Source: Hydractinia symbiolongicarpus (Eukaryota; Cnidaria; Hydrozoa; Anthoathecata; Hydractiniidae). Taken from it: DNA of 64,000 nucleotides. Under the pieces are notes generated by a model that saw only the letters and a list, made by a program, of their open reading frames with translations, was not told where the DNA came from and ran no database searches. The position numbers and the translations under genes are program-made. Shown here in pieces: positions 52,501-61,363 of this stretch. The stretch is taken from positions 33,021,501 to 33,085,500 of the forward strand of contig NC_079881.1 in the NCBI RefSeq assembly GCF_029227915.1, read 5' to 3'. The number at the start of each line of letters is the position of its first letter. Positions within the stretch are counted from its first letter, which is position 1.

Positions 52501-55500
52501 CAATTAGCAATCACCACGCCTCGGTTAAACCTCATTGGCTATGGTAATGCCACTGCGCAAAGCTAACCCAACAAGAACGGCAACCATCGCGTGCTTCTTT
52601 AACGTTGTCGATTGCTTGTGGTTACGGCATTTTGGTCCCCACCTCGCCTTTCCCTTGTGCCACTTAAACAGTTTTCATATGCATAGCCGAACTAAGACAA
52701 GTGTCCGTTGTCGTCGTGAGAGTAAGGGCCAGTGCCGCAACGAGCGCTTTGTCTCCACCACTGATTCGCCATTTACACCTAGAATGCCCACCGTCTGCGG
52801 AAGTGACCAGTTGCGTTGAAAAGAGGCGATGCATAATGTGTCCTGCTTTACACGAAAGGGTTCTTCTCCATTCGGAAGCGAGCAAACAAGAATTTTTGCG
52901 CTTTTCTTGCATTCGACGCAGTCTTCGTGAGCTCAGCAGATTTCTATTTTTAGGCATGGTCCCAGTGGGAACCTCCAAATATTGCAACGCCGGCGATGTT
53001 TCACGCCGTCATGCGGGATATTGGGAAAAGTTTTCAATTAGCAATCACCACGCCTCGGTTAAACCTCATTGGCTATGGTAATGCCACTGCGCAAAGCTAA
53101 CCCAACAAGAACGGCAACCATCGCGTGCTTCTTTAACGTTGTCGATTGCTTGTGGTTACGGCATTTTGGTCCCCACCTCGCCTTTCCCTTGTGCCACTTA
53201 AACAGTTTTCATATGCATAGCCGAACTAAGACAAGTGTCCGTTGTCGTCGTGAGAGTAAGGGCCAGTGCCGCAACGAGCGCTTTGTCTCCACCACTGATT
53301 CGCCATTTACACCTAGAATGCCCACCGTCTGCGGAAGTGACCAGTTGCGTTGAAAAGAGGCGATGCATAATGTGTCCTGCTTTACACGAAAGGGTTCTTC
53401 TCCATTCGGAAGCGAGCAAACAAGAATTTTTGCGCTTTTCTTGCATTCGACGCAGTCTTCGTGAGCTCAGCAGATTTCTATTTTTAGGCATGGTCCCAGT
53501 GGGAACCTCCAAATATTGCAACGCCGGCGATGTTTCACGCCGTCATGCGGGATATTGGGAAAAGTTTTCAATTAGCAATCACCACGCCTCGGTTAAACCT
53601 CATTGGCTATGGTAATGCCACTGCGCAAAGCTAACCCAACAAGAACGGCAACCATCGCGTGCTTCTTTAACGTTGTCGATTGCTTGTGGTTACGGCATTT
53701 TGGTCCCCACCTCGCCTTTCCCTTGTGCCACTTAAACAGTTTTCATATGCATAGCCGAACTAAGACAAGTGTCCGTTGTCGTCGTGAGAGTAAGGGCCAG
53801 TGCCGCAACGAGCGCTTTGTCTCCACCACTGATTCGCCATTTACACCTAGAATGCCCACCGTCTGCGGAAGTGACCAGTTGCGTTGAAAAGAGGCGATGC
53901 ATAATGTGTCCTGCTTTACACGAAAGGGTTCTTCTCCATTCGGAAGCGAGCAAACAAGAATTTTTGCGCTTTTCTTGCATTCGACGCAGTCTTCGTGAGC
54001 TCAGCAGATTTCTATTTTTAGGCATGGTCCCAGTGGGAACCTCCAAATATTGCAACGCCGGCGATGTTTCACGCCGTCATGCGGGATATTGGGAAAAGTT
54101 TTCAATTAGCAATCACCACGCCTCGGTTAAACCTCATTGGCTATGGTAATGCCACTGCGCAAAGCTAACCCAACAAGAACGGCAACCATCGCGTGCTTCT
54201 TTAACGTTGTCGATTGCTTGTGGTTACGGCATTTTGGTCCCCACCTCGCCTTTCCCTTGTGCCACTTAAACAGTTTTCATATGCATAGCCGAACTAAGAC
54301 AAGTGTCCGTTGTCGTCGTGAGAGTAAGGGCCAGTGCCGCAACGAGCGCTTTGTCTCCACCACTGATTCGCCATTTACACCTAGAATGCCCACCGTCTGC
54401 GGAAGTGACCAGTTGCGTTGAAAAGAGGCGATGCATAATGTGTCCTGCTTTACACGAAAGGGTTCTTCTCCATTCGGAAGCGAGCAAACAAGAATTTTTG
54501 CGCTTTTCTTGCATTCGACGCAGTCTTCGTGAGCTCAGCAGATTTCTATTTTTAGGCATGGTCCCAGTGGGAACCTCCAAATATTGCAACGCCGGCGATG
54601 TTTCACGCCGTCATGCGGGATATTGGGAAAAGTTTTCAATTAGCAATCACCACGCCTCGGTTAAACCTCATTGGCTATGGTAATGCCACTGCGCAAAGCT
54701 AACCCAACAAGAACGGCAACCATCGCGTGCTTCTTTAACGTTGTCGATTGCTTGTGGTTACGGCATTTTGGTCCCCACCTCGCCTTTCCCTTGTGCCACT
54801 TAAACAGTTTTCATATGCATAGCCGAACTAAGACAAGTGTCCGTTGTCATCGTGAGAGTAAGGGCCAGTGCCGCAACGAGCGCTTTGTCTCCACCACTGA
54901 TTCGCCATTTACACCTAGAATGCCCACCGTCTGCGGAAGTGACCAGTTGCGTTGAAAAGAGGCGATGCATAATGTGTCCTGCTTTACACGAAAGGGTTCT
55001 TCTCCATTCGGAAGCGAGCAAACAAGAATTTTTGCGCTTTTCTTGCATTCGACGCAGTCTTCGTGAGCTCAGCAGATTTCTATTTTTAGGCATGGTCCCA
55101 GTGGGAACCTCCAAATATTGCAACGCCGGCGATGTTTCACGCCGTCATGCGGGATATTGGGAAAAGTTTTCAATTAGCAATCACCACGCCTCGGTTAAAC
55201 CTCATTGGCTATGGTAATGCCACTGCGCAAAGCTAACCCAACAAGAACGGCAACCATCGCGTGCTTCTTTAACGTTGTCGATTGCTTGTGGTTACGGCAT
55301 TTTGGTCCCCACCTCGCCTTTCCCTTGTGCCACTTAAACAGTTTTCATATGCATAGCCGAACTAAGACAAGTGTCCGTTGTCGTCGTGAGAGTAAGGGCC
55401 AGTGCCGCAACGAGCGCTTTGTCTCCACCACTGATTCGCCATTTACACCTAGAATGCCCACCGTCTGCGGAAGTGACCAGTTGCGTTGAAAAGAGGCGAT

Positions 55501-57904
55501 GCATAATGTGTCCTGCTTTACACGAAAGGGTTCTTCTCCATTCGGAAGCGAGCAAACAAGAATTTTTGCGCTTTTCTTGCATTCGACGCAGTCTTCGTGA
55601 GCTCAGCAGATTTCTATTTTTAGGCATGGTCCCAGTGGGAACCTCCAAATATTGCAACGCCGGCGATGTTTCACGCCGTCATGCGGGATATTGGGAAAAG
55701 TTTTCAATTAGCAATCACCACGCCTCGGTTAAACCTCATTGGCTATGGTAATGCCACTGCGCAAAGCTAACCCAACAAGAACGGCAACCATCGCGTGCTT
55801 CTTTAACGTTGTCGATTGCTTGTGGTTACGGCATTTTGGTCCCCACCTCGCCTTTCCCTTGTGCCACTTAAACAGTTTTCATATGCATAGCCGAACTAAG
55901 ACAAGTGTCCGTTGTCGTCGTGAGAGTAAGGGCCAGTGCCGCAACGAGCGCTTTGTCTCCACCACTGATTCGCCATTTACACCTAGAATGCCCACCGTCT
56001 GCGGAAGTGACCAGTTGCGTTGAAAAGAGGCGATGCATAATGTGTCCTGCTTTACACGAAAGGGTTCTTCTCCATTCGGAAGCGAGCAAACAAGAATTTT
56101 TGCGCTTTTCTTGCATTCGACGCAGTCTTCGTGAGCTCAGCAGATTTCTATTTTTAGGCATGGTCCCAGTGGGAACCTCCAAATATTGCAACGCCGGCGA
56201 TGTTTCACGCCGTCATGCGGGATATTGGGAAAAGTTTTCAATTAGCAATCACCACGCCTCGGTTAAACCTCATTGGCTATGGTAATGCCACTGCGCAAAG
56301 CTAACCCAACAAGAACGGCAACCATCGCGTGCTTCTTTAACGTTGTCGATTGCTTGTGGTTACGGCATTTTGGTCCCCACCTCGCCTTTCCCTTGTGCCA
56401 CTTAAACAGTTTTCATATGCATAGCCGAACTAAGACAAGTGTCCGGTGTCGTCGTGAGAGTAAGGGCCAGTGCTGCAACGAGCGCTTTGTCTCCACCACT
56501 GATTCGCCATTTACACCTAGAATGCCCACCGTCTGCGGAAGTGACCAGTTGCGTTGAAAAGAGGCGATGCATAATGTGTCCTGCTTTACACGAAAGGGTT
56601 CTTCTCCATTCGGAAGCGAGCAAACAAGAATTTTTGCGCTTTTCTTGCATTCGACGCAGTCTTCGTGAGCTCAGCAGATTTCTATTTTTAGGCATGGTCC
56701 CAGTGGGAACCTCCAAATATTGCAACGCCGGCGATGTTTCACGCCGTCATGCGGGATATTGGGAAAAGTTTTCAATTAGCAATCACCACGCCTCGGTTAA
56801 ACCTCATTGGCTATGGTAATGCCACTGCGCAAAGCTAACCCAACAAGAACGGCAACCATCGCGTGCTTCTTTAACGTTGTCGATTGCTTGTGGTTACGGC
56901 ATTTTGGTCCCTACCTCGCCTTTCCCTTGTGCCACTTAAACAGTTTTCATATGCATAGCCGAACTAAGACAAGTGTCCGGTGTCGTCGTGAGAGTAAGGG
57001 CCAGTGCCGCAACGAGCGCTTTGTCTCCACCACTGATTCGCCATTTACACCTAGAATGCCCACCGTCTGCGGAAGTGACCAGTTGCGTTGAAAAGAGGCG
57101 ATGCATAATGTGTCCTGCTTTACACGAAAGGGTTCTTCTCCATTCGGAAGCGAGCAAACAAGAATTTTTGCGCTTTTCTTGCATTCGACGCAGTCTTCGT
57201 AAGCTCAGCAGATTTCTATTTTTAGGCATGGTCCCAGTGGGAACCTCCAAATATTGCAACGCCGGCGATGTTTCACGCCGTCATGCGGGATATTGGGAAA
57301 AGTTTTCAATTAGCAATCACCACGCCTCGGTTAAACCTCATTGGCTATGGTAATGCCACTGCGCAAAGCTAACCCAACAAGAACGGCAACCATCGCGTGC
57401 TTCTTTAACGTTGTCGATTGCTTGTGGTTACGGCATTTTGGTCCCCACCTCGCCTTTCCCTTGTGCCACTTAAACAGTTTTCATATGCATAGCCGAACTA
57501 AGACAAGTGTCCGGTGTCGTCGTGAGAGTAAGGGCCAGTGCCGCAACGAGCGCTTTGTCTCCACCACTGATTCGCCATTTACACCTAGAATGCCCACCGT
57601 CTGCGGAAGTGACCAGTTGCGTTGAAAAGAGGCGATGCATAATGTGTCCTGCTTTACACGAAAGGGTTCTTCTCCATTCGGAAGCGAGCAAACAAGAATT
57701 TTTGCGCTTTTCTTGCATTCGACGCAGTCTTCGTGAGCTCAGCAGATTTCTATTTTTAGGCATGGTCCCAGTGGGAACCTCCAAATATTGCAACGCCGGC
57801 GATGTTTCACGCCGTCATGCGGGATATTGGGAAAAGTTTTCAATTAGCAATCACCACGCCTCGGTTAAACCTCATTGGCTATGGTAATGCCACTGCGCAA
57901 AGCT
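46551..57904 (-). ncRNA. U4 snRNA gene cluster, copies 88-109
   Basis: Twenty-two complete U4 genes, 5' ends at 46690 + 534k for k = 0 to 21. The first copy (46551-46690) is 140 nt because one A of the central AAA loop (nt 98-100) is missing; this loss also shifts the phase of everything downstream by one base. Other changes: G43A in the kink-turn (5' end 47758), C83T (50428), and the double-hit copy ending at 52030 listed separately. The last copy (57764-57904) lies next to the retrotransposon insertion and is intact. Confidence 0.94.
51890..52030 (-). pseudogene. U4 snRNA copy with Sm-site and stem I hits
   Basis: T120A (plus-strand 51911) turns the Sm site from AATATTTGG into AATAATTGG, and T56A (51975) lies in the TTGCTAAT segment that pairs with U6 in stem I. 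Both sites are needed for snRNP assembly or U6 pairing, so this copy is probably inactive. It is surrounded by consensus copies. Confidence 0.6.
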
Positions 57905-57914
57905 AACCCAACAA
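57905..57914 (+). repeat. Left direct repeat, putative target-site duplication
   Basis: AACCCAACAA here is repeated at 60971-60980 after the element tail. In normal units this decamer occupies U4 -1 to -10. If it is a true target-site duplication, the insert comprises the 77-bp U4 fragment plus the element. Confidence 0.65.
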
Positions 57915-57991
57915 TATTGGGAAAAGTTTTCAATTAGCAATCACCACGCCTCGGTTAAACCTCATTGGCTATGGTAATGCCACTGCGCAAA
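57915..57991 (-). pseudogene. Truncated U4 fragment abutting the retrotransposon
   Basis: 77 bp identical to U4 nt 4-80 in the usual minus orientation, placed between the 10-bp direct repeat at 57905-57914 and the retrotransposon 5' end. On the plus strand the junction runs from AACAA straight into TATTGGG, so U4 nt 81-141 and the whole spacer are absent. The other end stops 3 bases short of U4 nt 1. It is either a partial tandem duplication into which the element inserted, or filler acquired when the 5' end of the element was joined. Confidence 0.9.
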
Positions 57992-58002
57992 ACGAGGAAA
58001 AG

Positions 58003-58422
58003 ATGGCGGATAAGCAGAGACGTTGTATTAAAGTTGTTAAAGATTTTGAGTATGTTAACTTAAATGGAAAGCTGCTTTCCAGCAATGAGATATTGGAAAT
58101 GGATCTTAGATCTTGCTGTGGAGATTGTGAAGATAATGAAACTATTTCTAATGGTTTACAGAAGTGTATAGAACAACGTATAGATATACTTCGTACTGAG
58201 ATTATGTCAGAAGTAAAACAAATTGCAAACGACAAGAATAAATTTGGTGATAATCATAGAATTTTAGAAAACCGTATTATAATGTTACAGGAAGATAACA
58301 CTTTTTTGAAAAAACAGTTGACTGATTTGACCGGTTTTTTAGAAGTTTTAGTGGAATGTATAAACGAACGGCGAAGTCAATCATGCATGACGACGGTAAA
58401 ACCGTTTAAAAAACCTCATTAA
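58003..58422 (+). CDS. Retrotransposon ORF1-like coiled-coil protein
   Basis: 139 residues starting at an ATG in a good context (A at -3, G at +4). Residues 1-50 hold a basic start and a cysteine cluster (C38, C39, C42). Residues 52-123 are rich in Glu, Lys, Leu and Ile with heptad-like spacing and probably form a coiled coil. LINE ORF1 proteins are usually RNA-binding and self-associating, and a coiled coil fits, but I see no CCHC knuckle or RRM. The C-terminus from about residue 127 lies at the deletion junction, and its last codons overlap the ORF2 frame at 58400-58422 in another phase. The natural ORF1 may therefore have been longer. Confidence 0.65.
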   Translation: MADKQRRCIKVVKDFEYVNLNGKLLSSNEILEMDLRSCCGDCEDNETISNGLQKCIEQRIDILRTEIMSEVKQIANDKNKFGDNHRILENRIIMLQEDNTFLKKQLTDLTGFLEVLVECINERRSQSCMTTVKPFKKPH

Positions 58423-60793
58423 AAAACCAACGTGTCACAAATCATTACAAAATCCATCATGTGTCGATCACATATGGGTGTCTGATTCTAAACGATTCCA
58501 CCACACCAGCATTTTGGAAAACGACCTTTCTGATTATCACGATATAGTTGTAACTTTCTTAAATGTGGAAATACCAAAGAAAGATCCTAAAATTATAAAT
58601 TATCGTTGTTACAGACTTTTTAATGACGAACATTTTAAACATGACCTTGAGTCACTTATTGCATCAAACAATGACTTAAATTACAACGACTTTGACGAAC
58701 AATTCAGTCAGTTGGTCAGCAAACACGCCCCTATAAAATACAAAGTTGTTAGAAATAATAACTCTCCATTTATAACAAAAGCAGTACGAAAGGAGATAAT
58801 GACTCGATCGAGATTTAAAAATATCTACAATAAGCACCCTTCTATTAAAAACTGGGAAAACTTTAAAAGGCAAAGAAACAAATGTGTCACTGTTTGTAGA
58901 GACGCGAAAAGAATTTATTACACATCACTAAATATGAACAACATTTTTGATAACAAAAAGTTCTGGAAAACTGTAAAGCCGATATTTTCCAACAAATGTG
59001 TAAAAGATACAGTCCAAGTAATAGTTGAAAATGATCAAATAATTTGTGAAAAAGAACATATAGCAAATATAATAAATGATCATTTTGTTAATGTCACGAA
59101 TTCTTTGAATATTGATGGAATTCCGCACGAAAACTATAACGATATTAAAAACGATATTGAAAACGTCATCAAGAATTACGAACAGCATCCAAGTATAATA
59201 TGGATAAAGAAACATGTTACCACTACCAACAAAATGAGGTTCAAATCAATTGAAATTGACATCATGAAAAAGTATATTGGTAACCTAAAAGAAAACAAAT
59301 CTGGTCCCAAAGGAGCAATTCCACCATGTTTCCTCAAATATTACGTCGATGTATACGGAGAACATCTCAACAAGCTGTTTGAGAAATCTATTGTCGATGA
59401 AGTTTTCCCTGGAGCAATGAAATTGGCTGATATTTGTCCACTATTTAAAAACGGAGATCGTTCATCAAAATTGAATTATCGTCCTGTTAGTAAACTGAGC
59501 AGTGCGTCAAAAATTTTTGAACGTATTATGTTTGATCAGATTTATGAATTTATTGATAATAAATTATCACCTCTTTTGTCAGGTTTTCGAAAGGGTTTTA
59601 GCAGCCAGCATGTTTTGCTTCACATGATAGAATCGTGGCGAAAAGATCTCGATAAAGGAAATGCTGTAGGGGCGTTATTGATGGATTTGAGTAAAGCATT
59701 TGATTGTGTGGATCATAATCTGTTAATAGCGAAACTACATGCATATGGTTTCTCAAAAAGTGCTTTAGGTCTTTTAAGGAGTTTTCTCACCAATCGGTTC
59801 CAAAGAGTCGGAATTGATGGCTATTTCAGCTTGTGGAAAGAAATTATTAGTGGTGTTCCACAAGGTTCGATTCTGGGTCCACTTTTATTCAATATTTATA
59901 TAAATGATTTAATGTTTATTTTTAATGATAGAGCTGATGTTAAAATTTGTAATTACGCAGATGACAATACACTTTATACATATGGAAAACAATTTGAGGA
60001 GATAAAGTTATGTTTAGAAAGTGCTTTTTCAACTGTTAGCACATGGTTTTCCAATAATGGGCTTCAGTTAAATTCTGAGAAGTGCAAACTGCTCATTCTG
60101 GGAAAATCAAAAAACAAAAACTTTGTTACTTTAAATTTGAAAAATAATATATTACAAGAGTCTCCATACGTAAATTTGTTGGGTATAATTCTGGACAATC
60201 AGCTTTCTTTCAGGCAACATGTTCTTCCATTATGTAAGAAGGCTAATGCCAAGATCAATGCCCTAAAACGTATATCACCATATATGTCTAATTATAAGCG
60301 AAATGTTATTGCAAATTCATTTATTTCTAGCATATTTAATTACTGCCCTCTTATATGGGGATTTTCAAGTAGAGATCTACTACATAAAGTTAATAGCATT
60401 CATAGTAGAGCAAATAGACTTTTATGCGACAGAATTGAAAATGAATGCAGAATCAGTATTCATGAAAAGTTCTGCCGAAAATTGTTAAAGGAGGTTTTTA
60501 AAACAAAAATGAAACAGAATCCATCCTACATGAATGATGTTTTTGTATTCAAAAACACAGCATATAGTTTCCGTGCATCAAGTTCTCTTGAAAGGTGCAG
60601 AACTCGCACCACAAAGCATGGTCTATTAAGCGTATCTTATATTGCTTCTAAATTATGGGAGAAGCTTCCAAACTCTGTCCGAAATGCCCCTTCGTTGTCT
60701 TTATTCCATCGCGGGCTAAACACCATTCCGTTTATTCAGTGCAGTTGTCGTCTCTGTGCCACATATATTTGTAACGTAGGATATACGAATTAA
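58400..60793 (+). CDS. Retrotransposon ORF2: endonuclease remnant plus reverse transcriptase
   Basis: The frame is open from 58400 (stop TAA just before) to the stop at 60793. It has no ATG until 58799, so the natural start was lost with the upstream part. Numbering from the GTG at 58478: 58403-58545 encode the C-terminal end of an APE-type endonuclease (NPSCVD at 58451, LSDYH at residues 17-21, where His is the usual catalytic one). The reverse transcriptase covers about residues 310-560, with motif A LMDLSKAFD (Asp403), SGVPQGSILGPLLF (458-471) and YADD (493-496, Asp495 and Asp496). The C-terminal region ends with C755-x-C757-x2-C760. Full-length relatives carry about 200 more endonuclease residues. 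No stop or frameshift breaks the polymerase, so it may be young or selected. Translation as it stands is doubtful. Confidence 0.9.
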   Translation, partial: NRLKNLIKKPTCHKSLQNPSCVDHIWVSDSKRFHHTSILENDLSDYHDIVVTFLNVEIPKKDPKIINYRCYRLFNDEHFKHDLESLIASNNDLNYNDFDEQFSQLVSKHAPIKYKVVRNNNSPFITKAVRKEIMTRSRFKNIYNKHPSIKNWENFKRQRNKCVTVCRDAKRIYYTSLNMNNIFDNKKFWKTVKPIFSNKCVKDTVQVIVENDQIICEKEHIANIINDHFVNVTNSLNIDGIPHENYNDIKNDIENVIKNYEQHPSIIWIKKHVTTTNKMRFKSIEIDIMKKYIGNLKENKSGPKGAIPPCFLKYYVDVYGEHLNKLFEKSIVDEVFPGAMKLADICPLFKNGDRSSKLNYRPVSKLSSASKIFERIMFDQIYEFIDNKLSPLLSGFRKGFSSQHVLLHMIESWRKDLDKGNAVGALLMDLSKAFDCVDHNLLIAKLHAYGFSKSALGLLRSFLTNRFQRVGIDGYFSLWKEIISGVPQGSILGPLLFNIYINDLMFIFNDRADVKICNYADDNTLYTYGKQFEEIKLCLESAFSTVSTWFSNNGLQLNSEKCKLLILGKSKNKNFVTLNLKNNILQESPYVNLLGIILDNQLSFRQHVLPLCKKANAKINALKRISPYMSNYKRNVIANSFISSIFNYCPLIWGFSSRDLLHKVNSIHSRANRLLCDRIENECRISIHEKFCRKLLKEVFKTKMKQNPSYMNDVFVFKNTAYSFRASSSLERCRTRTTKHGLLSVSYIASKLWEKLPNSVRNAPSLSLFHRGLNTIPFIQCSCRLCATYICNVGYTN

Positions 60794-60950
60794 CTTCTTA
60801 TTATTATAATATAAATCTCCTATTTTTTTAGAAACTTTATTTTAGGACAGTCGATTTTAATTAGCCCAAGGCTAACAAATTTTTTTTTTTTTTTTTAATT
60901 AATGTATCTAGCATGTTTTATTGTATATTGTATATCGACTTTAAAGAAAG
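60794..60950 (+). other. Retrotransposon 3' untranslated region
   Basis: AT-rich, with no further ORF. It contains a perfect 6-bp hairpin, TTAGCC-CAA-GGCTAA (60861-60875), then a run of 17 T (60880-60896). A 3' hairpin of this kind can be the reverse transcriptase recognition site in LINEs; that role is inferred here. Confidence 0.6.
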
Positions 60951-60970
60951 AATAAATAAATAAATAAAAA
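60951..60970 (+). repeat. Retrotransposon 3' tail, AATA/TAAA type
   Basis: Four AATA repeats followed by A residues join the array directly. Short TAAA-like repeats at the 3' end are typical of CR1/Jockey-group elements and are used to prime on the target. AATAAA polyadenylation signals are included. Confidence 0.85.
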
Positions 60971-60980
60971 AACCCAACAA
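60971..60980 (+). repeat. Right direct repeat, putative target-site duplication
   Basis: AACCCAACAA follows the A-rich tail directly and is the partner of 57905-57914. The bottom strand here ends GGGTT before U4 nt 1, so a nick at TT/AG would give a 3' TT able to pair with the A-rich tail and prime reverse transcription. Confidence 0.65.
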
Positions 60981-61363
60981 GAACGGCAACCATCGCGTGC
61001 TTCTTTAACGTTGTCGATTGCTTGTGGTTACGGCATTTTGGTCCCCACCTCGCCTTTCCCTTGTGCCACTTAAACAGTTTTCATATGCATAGCCGAACTA
61101 AGACAAGTGTCCGGTGTCGTCGTGAGAGTAAGGGCCAGTGCCGCAACGAGCGCTTTGTCTCCACCACTGATTCGCCATTTACACCTAGAATGCCCACCGT
61201 CTGCGGAAGTGACCAGTTGCGTTGAAAAGAGGCGATGCATAATGTGTCCTGCTTTACACGAAAGGGTTCTTCTCCATTCGGAAGCGAGCAAACAAGAATT
61301 TTTGCGCTTTTCTTGCATTCGACGCAGTCTTCGTGAGCTCAGCAGATTTCTATTTTTAGGCAT

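Larger units (their letters stand above)
1..57914 (-). repeat. Tandem array of 534-bp U4 snRNA units, left part
   Basis: A 534-bp unit repeats head to tail without other DNA; the window opens inside a spacer. 109 complete units' worth of U4 genes lie here, all on the minus strand. The phase is broken only by an 8-bp duplication (3534-3549), a 2-bp loss near 32373 and a 1-bp loss near 46593. Each unit is a 141-bp U4 gene plus a 393-bp spacer. Units differ by scattered single-base changes, some shared by neighbours or by units at fixed multiples of 534 bp, which is the pattern of concerted evolution by unequal exchange or gene conversion. The strand given is that of the U4 genes. The array continues beyond the left edge, so total copy number is higher than seen. 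Confidence 0.98.
57992..60970 (+). mobile_element. Non-LTR retrotransposon (Jockey/CR1-like), endonuclease-deleted
   Basis: This 2,979-bp insertion is AT-rich compared with the array and interrupts it once. In order it has 11 bp of leader, a 139-residue coiled-coil ORF1, a remnant of an APE-type endonuclease, a complete reverse transcriptase frame ending in a CxCxxC motif, a 177-bp 3' region with a small hairpin and a T17 run, and an AATA/TAAA-type tail. There are no LTRs. The protein motifs place it in the broad Jockey/CR1 group of LINEs; the exact clade cannot be fixed by eye. The missing endonuclease means that it could not have nicked DNA on its own, unless the deletion came after insertion. 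The short leader may mean 5' truncation. Confidence 0.93.

Noticed and set aside
1-57914. CRISPR array or bacterial repeat
   Set aside because: The unit is 534 bp with no repeat-spacer alternation, and the content is a eukaryotic snRNA gene with a LINE insertion.
57915-57991. LINE-U4 chimera by template switching onto U4 RNA
   Set aside because: That route gives sense snRNA followed by sense LINE. Here U4 is antisense to the LINE, with its 5' end at the junction.
58676-59215. Minus-strand open frames inside the retrotransposon
   Set aside because: They are AT-rich shadows of the reverse transcriptase frame with no recognisable domain.
57992-60970. Target-specific LINE of the Keno, Mutsu or Utopia type
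   Set aside because: There is only one insertion in 114 units, no N-terminal zinc fingers or restriction-like endonuclease, and the reverse transcriptase looks Jockey/CR1-like. It is kept only as a question in the findings.
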